Below the pieces are notes generated by a model. That model worked only from the letters and a program-made list of their open reading frames with translations, was not told the origin of the DNA and did not search any database. A program made the position numbers and the translations under genes. A stretch of 64,000 bases of DNA, taken from Acidobacteriaceae bacterium. GTDB lineage: Bacteria; Acidobacteriota; Terriglobia; Terriglobales; Acidobacteriaceae. Shown here piece after piece: positions 16,185 to 25,511 of the stretch; the first letter of the stretch is position 1; each line of letters starts with the position of its first letter. The stretch is from positions 33,661-97,660 of the forward strand of contig JANXUR010000043.1 of assembly GCA_025356095.1 (NCBI GenBank), in the 5' to 3' direction.

Positions 16185-19073
16185 TTACTGGCCTTGGGTT
16201 AGTAAGTTAATGTACAGCCGTACCGCGCCGGGCACACCCGCTGGAATCTGCCGGAAGAAGGCGTAGCCGGTATAAATGTAAAGGCCCTTGCCATACTTGG
16301 CACGCAGCAGGCCGCCGGACTGCGGTTTTTCGCCAGGATCGTTGCTGCGCAGCAGCGGCTCGAAGGCTTTGTCCCAATCGCTGGCGAAGTAGAGGCCGCG
16401 CTCTTGCACCCAGCCATCGAAGTCGGACGGTTGGATAGGGTTGGGGGAATGGAAAAGCGAATCCGCCGGAATAAGCATTTCGACTGGAGCTTCCTCTACA
16501 CTTACGCGCACGCGGCTTAAAGTAAGTGGAAAGGGCGTGACCTTTGCTTTATTGAAGTTATCGGTATCGGCATTGTACTGTACGATGAGCGTACCGCCCT
16601 GCTGCACCCAGTCGAGTAACTTGGGGTTCGATGTCGGCAAATCCTTGCTCACGTCATAGGCGCGAATGCCGAGGACGATGGTCTGGAAGCGCGCAAGGTT
16701 GGCGGTGGCAAGGTCTTCGGGGGTTAGGGAAGTCACATCCATACCAAGCTGCTTCAGCGCGGTAGGGATATTGTCGCCCGCGCCAGCTACATAACCGATG
16801 GCGAGATGCGCGGGCAGCTTCACGTTGACGACCCGGACACGTTGTAGGGCGGGCTGGTAGTAATAGAAGGAGTCGAGGTCAGCGCGGGTAACCAGCGAAT
16901 AGCCGAGGTCGTAGAGCGCGCCCTTGGCAAGTAGATTCGCAGATATCTGGGCGCGGCCTTCCGCCGTGCGGGCTGGATGCACAAGGAAGTCAACGTGCTT
17001 CTCGTCGCCTGACCGTGAAAATGAGACAAGCGCGGACTCTGGTTCACTTGCCCAACCGTTGGGAAGGGCAAGAGCAAGCTGGCCTTGAGAAGCTAATGGC
17101 TGGCTGCTGCGAACAGTAACGCCGACGCGAATCGGCTTAGTGGAGCCAGCCGTGAGCACCTGTGTGGGTGAATCGAGTAGCAGAGAATAGGCTGGGCCTA
17201 TGGCGAGGGGGCGAGTCTGGCGAGTGCCGCTATGGTCGGTAAAGGGGACTACGACCGGTGCGGTGACTTCCGCAGACGCGGTTTGCCTACCCTTGCCGAA
17301 AGTAAGTGGGTGGGTGGCAAAGTTAAGCTTGTGCGGTTCGTGATCTAATCCGACGACGGCGTAGGTTGCATGCGCGCGAAACGGCGGTGGCGGAAAGGGT
17401 AGTGATTGGAATCTCTTATCGTCAACCGTGTTGAGCGACGATGTCTCTGGGTCTTCGCGATGCCAGTACTGGCGGGTAAAGGCGGCGTTGGCTGGAATAC
17501 GAATGCGGAAGTTTGCGTAGAAATCCTGGCCGGGTTCGACTAAGCGGTCCGGACTCACGTAGCTCTTCTCAATGAAAGAATCGCCAGAGATAGGTTTGCC
17601 GGAAGTATCGGCAGGGCCGTCTAGAGTAACTTCTTCTACTCGTACCTTCCAGTGTGAGCCGTTGTGGAAGTGAATGACTAGGTTCACCGCTTGACCCGGC
17701 GCGGCTATGGTGGGAGCCTGCGCCTCAGGCGGGGGAGGTGACCCGGCATTCTGCGACTGAGATACCTCGGCGTCGAAGGTTACTCCTGACGCTAGAAGAA
17801 TCGCATCATTGAGCTGACCTTGCTTTTCGGTGAGGCGGTCGAGTTGATCAGCGCGGGCCAAGGGACTAAGGCCGGAAGTGGCGAGCATGGGCAAAATAGT
17901 ATGCAGAGTTTCTGCGGCCTCCAGTAGCGGCGCGACCGCTTTCGAGGGATCGGAGTCAGCCTCTTTGGCAGCTTTCGCGATGGCGCGTTGCATGTCTTCC
18001 AGAGCCGGTCGTAAGTAAGGAACGTTACTCTCTTCATCGGCAAGTCGGGATGCGAGGCCGGGTAGGGTTACATCCATGCCATCGAAAAAGTCACCTTCGT
18101 GGGCACCGGGGGCGACCGAGTACGTCGGAGGCATGGCTGCATCGTGCAGAATGTACTTCGAGTAGCGATCCTCGTCGCCAAGGCTCCAACTGCCGGCGCC
18201 TTGCGAAAGCTGGTGACGCAACCCTTCCAGCCCAAAAGCGGCATAAGTTGTGCTCAGCGCTACATCTTTGGTGGTGGTTTTGTAGGAGAGTGTGTACTCC
18301 GCCTTGTCGAGCCAGGGCAGCACCCCGTTGTAGAACTTGCGTGGCTGCCACGGCAGCAGGCCCTGCGCAATCTGCTCGGGAAAGCGCTTGGGGTCGGCGG
18401 CAGCGCGGAAGGCTTCTTTGGTGAGCAGGGCGCTCGCTTGATGATGTCCGTGGCCGTCGCCTTCGGTGCCGGAAAAGCGCGCGGTCAGTACGTCGGGACG
18501 AAAGGTACGGATGACGCGGACAATATCTTCTAATGCCACGCCGCCGGGAGTGCCGTCGGTGCTCTGCCACTTGGCGAGCGACTCGGCGGCGGTTTTGGAA
18601 TAGCCGAAGTCCGCGACGCGACTGAAGCGCTGTTGCGCGCCATAGGTCTTGCTAGAGGCAGTGAGTTCGGCGGTGCGAAGAATACCGAGTGCATCAAAAA
18701 GGTTGCCGCCGGTCTTGTTCTGGCCACCCTCGCCGCGGGTCAGGGTCATTAGCAGGACGCTGGTGCCACGACCGCGCGCTTGCAGCGTCAACATGCCGCC
18801 ATCCTCGTCGTCGGGATGCGCGGTTACCTGCATCAGCCTCCCAGTGTTCTGGAGCTGGCGCAACATTTGGGTGAGCGCGGCCCGGCCGGTGTCTTGTGCC
18901 AGCGGGAAGGTGGGAGGAAGCTTGTCTCCGCTAAGCGGAACCGATGCGCCAGGGGTTTGGGCGGCAACGGGAGGGATGGCCGGAGCGAGGGTCAGCGCGA
19001 GGCAAAGGCTGAGCGAAATCAGGCGGGCGAGGCCGTAGCGTGGGCCCGACGCGAAAAGGGATGGCTTCTGCAT
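16185..19073 (-). CDS. Secreted PIG-L family deacetylase, large form
   Basis: A 962-residue exported protein with a signal peptide (LARLISLSLCLALTLAPAIPPVAAQ, ~15-39). Residues ~65-330 are a PIG-L/LmbE zinc deacetylase domain: TAHPDDEDGG binds the metal, followed by LTRGEGGQN and GDGHGHHQA. The family removes acetyl groups from N-acetylglucosamine-type sugars. The following ~600 residues include beta-sandwich-like parts (NPCBM/Ig-like) and a C-terminal glutamine-amidotransferase-like fold (IVLGIRAYDVSKDLPTSN ... WVQQGGTLIVQYN). This multi-domain form is common in Acidobacteria and Bacteroidetes. Probably acts in the periplasm on glycans or glycoconjugates. The ATG has AAGAGA upstream. Confidence 0.85.
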   Translation of the reverse strand: MQKPSLFASGPRYGLARLISLSLCLALTLAPAIPPVAAQTPGASVPLSGDKLPPTFPLAQDTGRAALTQMLRQLQNTGRLMQVTAHPDDEDGGMLTLQARGRGTSVLLMTLTRGEGGQNKTGGNLFDALGILRTAELTASSKTYGAQQRFSRVADFGYSKTAAESLAKWQSTDGTPGGVALEDIVRVIRTFRPDVLTARFSGTEGDGHGHHQASALLTKEAFRAAADPKRFPEQIAQGLLPWQPRKFYNGVLPWLDKAEYTLSYKTTTKDVALSTTYAAFGLEGLRHQLSQGAGSWSLGDEDRYSKYILHDAAMPPTYSVAPGAHEGDFFDGMDVTLPGLASRLADEESNVPYLRPALEDMQRAIAKAAKEADSDPSKAVAPLLEAAETLHTILPMLATSGLSPLARADQLDRLTEKQGQLNDAILLASGVTFDAEVSQSQNAGSPPPPEAQAPTIAAPGQAVNLVIHFHNGSHWKVRVEEVTLDGPADTSGKPISGDSFIEKSYVSPDRLVEPGQDFYANFRIRIPANAAFTRQYWHREDPETSSLNTVDDKRFQSLPFPPPPFRAHATYAVVGLDHEPHKLNFATHPLTFGKGRQTASAEVTAPVVVPFTDHSGTRQTRPLAIGPAYSLLLDSPTQVLTAGSTKPIRVGVTVRSSQPLASQGQLALALPNGWASEPESALVSFSRSGDEKHVDFLVHPARTAEGRAQISANLLAKGALYDLGYSLVTRADLDSFYYYQPALQRVRVVNVKLPAHLAIGYVAGAGDNIPTALKQLGMDVTSLTPEDLATANLARFQTIVLGIRAYDVSKDLPTSNPKLLDWVQQGGTLIVQYNADTDNFNKAKVTPFPLTLSRVRVSVEEAPVEMLIPADSLFHSPNPIQPSDFDGWVQERGLYFASDWDKAFEPLLRSNDPGEKPQSGGLLRAKYGKGLYIYTGYAFFRQIPAGVPGAVRLYINLLTQGQ

Positions 19074-19140
19074 ATCTCTTGGATTCTACGCGAGGTGAAA
19101 AGGAAGCAAGAAGCCCCTGGACGGCTCCGCCAACAGAAAG

Positions 19141-19166
19141 CCCGCCCAAGCTGGCGCCTGGACGGG
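19141..19166. repeat. Imperfect palindrome of the CCCGTCCAAGC family
   Basis: CCCGCCCAAGC and GCCTGGACGGG face each other around TGGC, giving an imperfect inverted repeat close to the perfect copy at 10988-11014. It is between the DoxX stop (19190) and the PIG-L start (19073). Confidence 0.5.
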
Positions 19167-19189
19167 TGTTCAACGTCGAGCGGTGCTCA

Positions 19190-19543
19190 TCAGCGGCTAA
19201 GGAGTTTGCCAAAACCGTCGCGTTGCAGGTAAGTGAGCAGCAGGCTGACCGCGAGGACCACGATGGCAGGAGTTGGATCAAGGCCGATTAGGAAAAGGTG
19301 GGTGCAGACGGCACCGGCCATCACGCATGCCAGTAGGGCGGAGCCAGCTACCGAGAAGCGGGGAATAATGACCCACAGAGCGCCGAGAACCTCCAGCACA
19401 CCGGTAAGGTAGCGGAACCACTGGCCAAAGCCAATCTTGCCAAACATCTCAACGGCCATGGGGTTGCCGATAAGCTTCATCATGCCTGAGCCCAGAAATG
19501 CGACGCACAGAACGATGCGGAGAATCCAGATCACAATTTTCAT
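19190..19543 (-). CDS. DoxX family membrane protein
   Basis: A 117-residue four-helix membrane protein of the DoxX family: ILRIVLCVAFLGSGMMKLIG at the start, then GFGQWFRYLTGVLEVLGALWVIIPR, SALLACVMAGAVCTHLFLIG and a final helix PAIVVLAVSLLLTYLQR. The family includes subunits of archaeal thiosulfate:quinone oxidoreductase and many uncharacterised bacterial proteins. With no partner genes here, its role cannot be stated. The start ATG is preceded by AGGAGC. It stands between the S46 peptidase and the PIG-L deacetylase on the same strand, but the flanking inverted repeats suggest separate transcripts. Confidence 0.87.
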   Translation of the reverse strand: MKIVIWILRIVLCVAFLGSGMMKLIGNPMAVEMFGKIGFGQWFRYLTGVLEVLGALWVIIPRFSVAGSALLACVMAGAVCTHLFLIGLDPTPAIVVLAVSLLLTYLQRDGFGKLLSR

Positions 19544-19629
19544 GCTTGCTCCTGTGGGGGAAAGTGGTGACTCGTACTATACCGGAGAGCGGAACCGGAG
19601 GGGAGAAAATCGCGGAGGTGGAATTCCAG

Positions 19630-19677
19630 AGTCGGAGGGCAATCTCCGCGAGAGCACTGCGAGATTGCCCTCCGACT
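19630..19677 (-). terminator. 17-bp perfect inverted repeat
   Basis: AGTCGGAGGGCAATCTC (19630-19646) is the exact reverse complement of 19661-19677, with a 14-base loop. It lies 14 bases past the stop of the S46 peptidase gene, the normal place for a terminator, but no T-run follows on the - strand. The stem is unusually long, so a repeat element is another possibility. Confidence 0.55.
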
Positions 19678-19690
19678 GCTTTCAGTGGAA

Positions 19691-21781
19691 CTACTTGGAT
19701 TTGCTCTTCCCTTCAAGTTCATCCGCGAGCGTTTCGGCGTGATAAATCTTCCGCATGGCCTCGAGGATGGCGCGCGAATCTACGCTCACCGCACGGCCCA
19801 CCTTGTCTTCATACGCAAAGTCCCAGGGTAGCGACTGGATGTTGCCATCGAAGATGATGCCGACCACTTCGCCGTTGCGGTTGACGGTCGGCGAACCGGA
19901 GTTGCCGCCGATGATGTCTGCCGTGGAGACGAAGTTGAAGGGCGTCTTCAGATTCAGCTTGGGCTTGGCGTCAACCCAGGTTTTGGGCAGTTCGAATGGA
20001 TCCTTATTGCCCTTTTCCGCCGCATGGGTAAAGGCTCCTCCTATCATTGTCATGGCAGGAATGGCTTTGCCGTCCACATTGTAGCCTTTGACTTCGCCAT
20101 AGCTAAGTCGCAGAGTGAATGTAGCGTCGGGGTAGGTGTCTGTGCCGAGAACAGCGAAGCGGGCCTTGGCGATCAGGGTCGAGTTCTGGCGGATGACCGA
20201 ATCTACTTGATCCTCGAACTGCTTGCGAATCGCGCGGGTATCCGGGTCAATGGTTCGCGCGATGACGATAAGCGGATCGCTGCTGGCGGCGATGGCATCG
20301 GCCCCCCCTGCATAGAGTTGCTTGCGAACCGTGACCTGATCAAGCTTTGTGTTGGCAATTGCATCCTTGGCGATGGCGGCAGGTGTGCGCCCTTGCAGGA
20401 TTTTCTGCAGCACAGCATTGTCGTTGCCGAGTCTGGTTTGTGCCATTTCCAGCCAGCTTTTCAGTGAAGCCTCTTCGAGTGTCTTGTAGATCGGTGCCTC
20501 TGAAAGCAGAACTTGCTCAAATGAGGGAAGTCGGGCATCGCCGTATTCCCGGAGACGTTTGGCGCTAGGCTTCTGCTTTTCAGCCGCGACGCGGACCAGA
20601 GCCTTGGCCTTGCCCATCAGGTCGCCGCCAAAGCCGCCGGAGCCGCGATCGAGCCAGAAGTCCAAGGGGAAGACGCTTAGGTCGGTTTCCACTGCCTTGC
20701 CAGTAGCTTCCCACGCACCGGCGTATGCGCCCTTGAGCTTGGGGTCGGCGTCCACTGCCCTGCGTAGCTGGTCCTCCGCTGCCTGCTTGCCAGCCATCAG
20801 TTCTTTGTCCTTCAGTCCAAGGTCGCGGCCAAGGTAAGCCTTCAGTGAATTCTCGATGCCGAACAAGTCGTCGCTGGAAACGCGCGCGTTTTCCGCCGAG
20901 GTGTTGGCGAACTCATGGAGCATTTTGGCGCGATTGCTCAGGTAGTAGAGCAAAGTGGGGGTCTGCACATCTTTCAGGAAGTTGAGTTCAGCCATGGTAA
21001 GCAGGCGTTCTGTGCGGCCGGGGTGGCCGGAGACGAAGATCAAGTCGCCATCTTTTACACCTTGTTTGGCCCATTCCAGATAGTGCTCAAGGTGCACTGG
21101 CTTGTCATTCTCATAGACTCGGAAGTAGCAGATGTCGAGGTCGTAGCGCGGGTACTCGAAGTTGTCGGGGTCGCCGCCGAAGAAGGCCATGGCAGCCTCT
21201 GGCGCGAAGACGACGCGGACGTCAGTGTATTTCTTGTACTGATAGAGATGGTAAGCGCCGCCCGCGTATAACGTGACGACGTCGCAGCGCAGGCCGGTCT
21301 TTTTATTACAGGAGCTTTCGATCTCGGCTTGCATGGAGCGGATTGCCTGTCCCGCGTCGGCATCGCTCATGCCGGGCTTGGCCGCCCCTTGCACCTGTGC
21401 CGTTACGTCTTCAATTTTTTGCAGGACGTTCAGCTCGAGGTCGGGGCACTTGCCCTCGGCGGCTTGGGTCTTGGCGTAAAAGCCATCCTTAATGTAGTCC
21501 TTGGTGGCGGTGGAAAGCTGCTGCAAGCACACGCGGCCGACGTGATGATTGGTGAAGGCTAAGCCGTCCGGGGAAACAAACGAGCCAGAGCCCCCATTGT
21601 TGAAGCGCACCGAGCCGAGTTGCAGCTTTTCGAGGAATGCGGGCGTCACGTCAAAGTGGTATTTCGCTTTGATGCGCGCGGTGGGGGGAGCGTTGAGCAG
21701 CCACATGCCTTCATCGGCGAGGGCGAGGCTGCTGAGGGCGAGACTGAAGAGGGCACAGAAAAGGATGCGGGCGAATTTCAT
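19691..21781 (-). CDS. S46 family dipeptidyl-peptidase (DPP7-like)
   Basis: A 696-residue exported serine peptidase that removes dipeptides from peptide N-termini. A signal peptide (ILFCALFSLALSSLALA) is followed directly by DEGMWLL, the typical mature N-terminus of the family. The catalytic His is in TNHHVG (~80), the Asp in the YPRYDLDI region and the Ser in GGNSGSP near the end. After this serine the sequence reads GIIFDGN; the Gly corresponds to the DPP7 specificity residue, where DPP11 has Arg, so hydrophobic residues at P1 are more likely than Asp/Glu (inference). The ATG is preceded by AGGAG. Together with the CAP and PIG-L proteins nearby it suggests a protein- and glycan-degrading lifestyle. 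Confidence 0.92.
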   Translation of the reverse strand: MKFARILFCALFSLALSSLALADEGMWLLNAPPTARIKAKYHFDVTPAFLEKLQLGSVRFNNGGSGSFVSPDGLAFTNHHVGRVCLQQLSTATKDYIKDGFYAKTQAAEGKCPDLELNVLQKIEDVTAQVQGAAKPGMSDADAGQAIRSMQAEIESSCNKKTGLRCDVVTLYAGGAYHLYQYKKYTDVRVVFAPEAAMAFFGGDPDNFEYPRYDLDICYFRVYENDKPVHLEHYLEWAKQGVKDGDLIFVSGHPGRTERLLTMAELNFLKDVQTPTLLYYLSNRAKMLHEFANTSAENARVSSDDLFGIENSLKAYLGRDLGLKDKELMAGKQAAEDQLRRAVDADPKLKGAYAGAWEATGKAVETDLSVFPLDFWLDRGSGGFGGDLMGKAKALVRVAAEKQKPSAKRLREYGDARLPSFEQVLLSEAPIYKTLEEASLKSWLEMAQTRLGNDNAVLQKILQGRTPAAIAKDAIANTKLDQVTVRKQLYAGGADAIAASSDPLIVIARTIDPDTRAIRKQFEDQVDSVIRQNSTLIAKARFAVLGTDTYPDATFTLRLSYGEVKGYNVDGKAIPAMTMIGGAFTHAAEKGNKDPFELPKTWVDAKPKLNLKTPFNFVSTADIIGGNSGSPTVNRNGEVVGIIFDGNIQSLPWDFAYEDKVGRAVSVDSRAILEAMRKIYHAETLADELEGKSKSK

Positions 21782-21910
21782 GATGGCTCCTGCCAAACGG
21801 TCACGATGAGACAGCCAGAGCTGTGCTTATCGTTTTGCCTACTTAGGATAGCCCTGCGATCGGTGAATTGGCGAGTGGGCGGAAGTGCGCCGCCTCCCTC
21901 GCCCAATTCT

Positions 21911-22501
21911 CTACCTGCCGCTGCCGCTCACACTCACGCGGAATGGCGCTGCCTGCACCGTGGAAGAGATGTTCAGCGCTGCGCTGCGCGATCCCTTGGC
22001 CTGGGGAGTGAAAGTTACGGTGACAGTGCAGTGGGCACCAGTTGCTAGGACGCTGCCCGTGCAGTTGTTGGACTGGGTAAAGTCGCTGGGATTCGATCCC
22101 GTTATCGTGAGTGACGACAAGGAAAGGCTGGCGACTCCCGAACTGTAAATAGTGACCGTGGCCGAGTGGCCGGTTCCCACTGGAACGGAACCGAAGGCCA
22201 GTGGATTCGGAGTCAACGCGATTACAGGCGTGTTTCGCAGGATGGAGGAGCCCTGAGTTCCGGTATTGGCCACATCGAGCGCCGCCGCGCTGCTAAGGTC
22301 GGCCACTACGGCCTGCACCGTGCTGGGTCGGGGGGAGGGCCGAACTGGGATGCAGGCAGTCAAATGACCCAAGGCTACCCACTGCTGCATAAGTTCCATT
22401 GAAGCGTACACCCGGACCGCTGGGGCCGCAAGAGTTTTCGATGGAGTCCAAGGGCCGCAGGTTCGAGGACTTTGAAGAGCCCACCCGGCTGTAGCCCCCA
22501 T
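21911..22501 (-). pseudogene. Remnant of an FG-GAP / ASH-domain secreted protein
   Basis: The last ~110 residues of this frame form a choice-of-anchor-D / ASH-like beta domain (LTPNPLAFGSVPVGTG ... LTITGSNPSDFTQSNNCTG ... CTVTVTFTPQAKGSRSAALNIS). Before it stands VVADLSSAAALDVANTGTQGSSIL, which reads like a worn FG-GAP repeat (normally VADLNGDGxxDLAVANxG). Further upstream, GVRFNGTYAAVGSLGSF appears in another frame. No signal peptide, start site or ribosome site is visible. I take it as the decayed 3' end of a long secreted repeat protein. The left boundary (stop at 21911) is clear; the right one is not. Confidence 0.5.
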
Positions 22502-22513
22502 CGCTGTACCCCC

Positions 22514-23425
22514 CTAGTAGAGCACCAGGCTCACCCAAAGCACTCCCGCAGACTTGCCGCCGGGGACTGACGCGCAGACTCCTACGGAGTACCTACTCAC
22601 CGTGGGGTCGAGCGCTGGCCTGATTGCTCCGTCTGGTAACTGCTCGGGTTGGAACGTAGTGCTGGTGACCAAGTAGCGGAAGAATTCTAAACCTGCTGGC
22701 TGATTGGTATTGACGCGGTCGGCTGTGGCCATTTGGCAAGCGTGGTCACGCAGGATTGTGTGCGCATCCACCCGCGAGAGCGCCTTCAGGCGGTTGGCTT
22801 GCCGCAGTTGATTCAGCCCTTCTGCAACCTTTTCTTCCGCTTCGTCCGCAGAAAGGTTGCCAAAACGCCTGACGAAATCCTGCGTCACGTAGATGCGTCC
22901 ATGGAGGCGGATGACGGCCATGCCCGCTGCGTTGTATTTCGGGTTAAGCAGATTCTCGCGGTGGTGTGGTGAGTGCATCACTGCGTCATGGGCTTCTGCG
23001 GCAGAATCGTTCAGGGCGATGTTTTCTGCTGCGGCGTCCATACGCAGGCCTTGCGCGCCGATACGCTCCAGCAGGTCGGGTTCGCCCGCATACAGGTGTG
23101 AGATGGCTCCGTGGGCAGCCATGAGGCGCGAATGGAGACGTGCGGCCTCGGTCACTTGCGAATCGAATTGTAGCGGGGCAATTCCCAGTTTCAGGCGTTC
23201 GATATTGGCCAGGCGCAGGAGTTCGGCCTCGGCTTGCAGGTCCACTGTAGCTTCACGAGGGGTGTCGGCGGCGGCAAACTGGCCTTGCAGAATGCGCGGC
23301 GCTCCCAGCGCGATGGTGACCAGCACAGTTGCTATCCATTTCCATCGAGAGAGAGGAGGGCGATGGTGCCTGAAGCCCTGTCGGCAACCGTGTTGTCCAT
23401 TGTGTCGAAAAACCACGAACGTCAT
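22514..23425 (-). CDS. CAP (SCP/PR-1) domain protein
   Basis: A 303-residue protein with an N-terminal membrane or signal segment (~30-48, WIATVLVTIALGAPRIL) and a CAP domain at about 65-200: HSRLMAAHGAISHLY, ENIALN, AVMHSPHHRENLLNPKYNAAGMAVI and the strand RIYVTQDFVRRFG. These contain the conserved His and Glu of the domain. The remaining ~100 residues are not recognised. Bacterial CAP proteins are exported and of mostly unknown function. The ATG at 23425 has GGAAG just before it. A frame extending upstream would overlap the next gene. Coordinates at the C-terminus are set by a stop only 13 bp from the remnant gene. Confidence 0.82.
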   Translation of the reverse strand: MTFVVFRHNGQHGCRQGFRHHRPPLSRWKWIATVLVTIALGAPRILQGQFAAADTPREATVDLQAEAELLRLANIERLKLGIAPLQFDSQVTEAARLHSRLMAAHGAISHLYAGEPDLLERIGAQGLRMDAAAENIALNDSAAEAHDAVMHSPHHRENLLNPKYNAAGMAVIRLHGRIYVTQDFVRRFGNLSADEAEEKVAEGLNQLRQANRLKALSRVDAHTILRDHACQMATADRVNTNQPAGLEFFRYLVTSTTFQPEQLPDGAIRPALDPTVSRYSVGVCASVPGGKSAGVLWVSLVLY

Positions 23426-23510
23426 CTTCCACCAGTCCAGCGTGTGCGACTCTGCATGCAAGTTTAGATGCGCCGGAAGCGAAGTTCGCAGGTAGTACGT
23501 GCTCCGCGAT

Positions 23511-24734
23511 CTACTCCCTTGGGTGGAGGGCAGCGGAGGCACCGACCCATTCCATGTTCTTGTTGAAGTCCACGCCCATCTGCAGGCCTCGGCCTGTGCG
23601 CACGATGATGCAAGTGCAAATGGGTTCCGGCGTGCGGTCCCAGACGAACATCATGCGCAGTTCGGCCTTGGTGGGGCCGTGCGGAGTCTCGATGACTGGG
23701 ACAAAATTCAACCGATCCTGCAGGATGTAGTCCTTGCGTTTGTCTTCGGGAATCGCGGTAATATCTGCGGTGGTTGGGCCGACGACGACGCCGAGTCCGG
23801 CAAAGGAAAACAGCGGCTTCAGCACAAAGCTCTGCAGGGCTGCATTGTCGGGGATGCCGCCGAGTTCCACTTCGACCTGATCGAGAAAGATGGTGCGGGG
23901 CGCGGCGGGATGTTTGAGGTAAGGCGTGGAAAACTTGCTCATGCGGAAGAACCAGTTGGGGTGTCCGGCCCATTCCACGTCAAGGTCGCTAGTCATGTTG
24001 AATTGCAGGGGCACCTGCTTGCGTTGCAACTCATCCACAATCGCGCGGTTGTAAATCCGATGGATGGGAATGCGGCGGGTACCCGCTTCGTAGTAAAGCT
24101 GACGACCCGACTGCTTGACCTCGCGAATGTTGACGACCGGGATGCCGAGCATCTGGCGGGTGAGGATGAAATCGCAAAGAGTTTTCTGCTGCAGGGGGTC
24201 AATTTCCAGCAGCACTACATTTTCCGGGTTGTGTCCGGCGACGATGGCATTCCGCAAAATGCTGACGTACTGGTCGAAGTTCAGCCCGCTCATGAGGTAT
24301 TCCAGATTGCGGTCTAGATTGTAGGTTTCAATGTATTGCTGAGCCAGAAACGGCTGGAAGGCATAGAGGGAAGGGAAGGCCTGCATCTCCACCAGTTTTG
24401 GATTCAGTTGCGGCGCGCCATCAGCATCTTGACCTTGCACAATGCCGAAATCCACTTGGCAGAACATGGGGATGGGCGACTCGTTGGGCACATTAAATTC
24501 GGGCGGAATTGTAGAACTGGAAAGCGCATGGTACTCGGGCGTCATCAGCTGCAGGATGAGTTCTTTGGCTGCCTGCGCGAAGCGATTGGTCAACGAGTGC
24601 GGCAAAAAAATGGGCGACTCGGAGAGGCGGAACTCGACAGGCACACCCGAGGTGGTACCGATGGAGTGCAGGAAGTGGGCATACTTGGCGGGCGTCCAAT
24701 CAGCGTTGAAGGCGGCGCGATAGTGGGGAATCAT
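23511..24734 (-). CDS. ATP-grasp-like protein of unknown function
   Basis: A 407-residue cytosolic protein. The C-terminal half looks like an ATP-grasp enzyme related to the glutathionylspermidine-synthase type: IHRIYNRAIVDEL (~225-237), FVLKPLFSFAGLGVVVGPT (the glycine-rich nucleotide loop, ~305-323) and DYILQDRLNFVP ... KAELRMMFVWD. ATP-grasp enzymes join a carboxylate to an amine or thiol with ATP. The N-terminal half has no known motif. No ligase substrate or partner gene is close by: the neighbours are a CAP protein and a 150-bp gap. The start ATG has only a weak GAAG. Family assignment rests on motif impression. Confidence 0.6.
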   Translation of the reverse strand: MIPHYRAAFNADWTPAKYAHFLHSIGTTSGVPVEFRLSESPIFLPHSLTNRFAQAAKELILQLMTPEYHALSSSTIPPEFNVPNESPIPMFCQVDFGIVQGQDADGAPQLNPKLVEMQAFPSLYAFQPFLAQQYIETYNLDRNLEYLMSGLNFDQYVSILRNAIVAGHNPENVVLLEIDPLQQKTLCDFILTRQMLGIPVVNIREVKQSGRQLYYEAGTRRIPIHRIYNRAIVDELQRKQVPLQFNMTSDLDVEWAGHPNWFFRMSKFSTPYLKHPAAPRTIFLDQVEVELGGIPDNAALQSFVLKPLFSFAGLGVVVGPTTADITAIPEDKRKDYILQDRLNFVPVIETPHGPTKAELRMMFVWDRTPEPICTCIIVRTGRGLQMGVDFNKNMEWVGASAALHPRE

Positions 24735-24887
24735 GGCTTCGATTTAACCACAGCGCGGGGCTCGTGAGACAGGGCTTTAAGCCGAGGGCCCGACCGATTC
24801 CAGCGGCTGCCGCTCCTAAATTCAGGTGCTACGTAAGTCCTGTAAGGGCTTCTTTGCCGTGGTGCGCCCTGAGACACCAAATCTGGG

Positions 24888-25511
24888 TCACGACTGTTGG
24901 TCTGGCATCCTGAGACTGAAAAGTTTCCTTAACTCACCGATGGCCTCGGCGGCAGCTTTAAGCGAATCGTGACGGTTCAGCCCTTTCTGCTGAAAGTCCA
25001 ACGCGAGGTTCTGGTGAAAAATGGCTTCCCAAGACTCTGAGAAACCTGTGTCTCCTACTTCGATCAAGACCTTCGGGCGGCCAAGGTCTTGGGCAAATCG
25101 GTCTCCTTTGCGGCCCGCTTGAATATAAAGACCTCTTCCACGCAACACCTGATCAATGAGCACACCCTGCTTAACAATCTTGAACTCGACTACAACGGTA
25201 GCTTCTAATGGCCTTATGAACTTTAAGAGGAGTGCACATGCATCTTCGTGGCCCTCAATCCGCACCCATTGGTGGATCACGTCGCCCGGGCCTTTGGATG
25301 CATGGTGTACCCGAATTAGCTCCTCTATGTCGGGCCTTTGCGACGTGTCGAGAATTATAAGCGGAACAAGTCGACCTCCCAGAGCCCCCATTGTTGCGAT
25401 GGCAGCGTCTGCAACGATTCGGACTGGGCTAGCCTCGTGCCGCTTGAGAGTAACCTCAATCGTCTTGGGTTTGGCACGTCCAGTCCGTGACAAAAATCGC
25501 ATCAGTCTCAT
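24888..25511 (-). CDS. Hypothetical protein
   Basis: A 207-residue protein I do not recognise. It is soluble, with no signal or membrane helix, and has an even mix of charged and hydrophobic residues. The start ATG has GGAG six bases upstream, and its first 56 bases overlap the end of the upstream gene in another frame, which suggests coupling. The local base composition is poorer in GC than the flanking genes, so the pair may have been acquired. Central segments such as VVVEFKIVKQGVLIDQVLRGRGLYIQ and VLIEVGDTGFSESWEAIFHQ have the alternating pattern of beta strands; I only suggest an alpha/beta fold. Confidence 0.55.
   Translation of the reverse strand: MRLMRFLSRTGRAKPKTIEVTLKRHEASPVRIVADAAIATMGALGGRLVPLIILDTSQRPDIEELIRVHHASKGPGDVIHQWVRIEGHEDACALLLKFIRPLEATVVVEFKIVKQGVLIDQVLRGRGLYIQAGRKGDRFAQDLGRPKVLIEVGDTGFSESWEAIFHQNLALDFQQKGLNRHDSLKAAAEAIGELRKLFSLRMPDQQS

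Noticed and set aside
22081..22110. tRNA-like string (GGGATTCGATCCC)
   Set aside because: It lies inside the ASH-domain coding part and no acceptor or anticodon arms can be paired around it.
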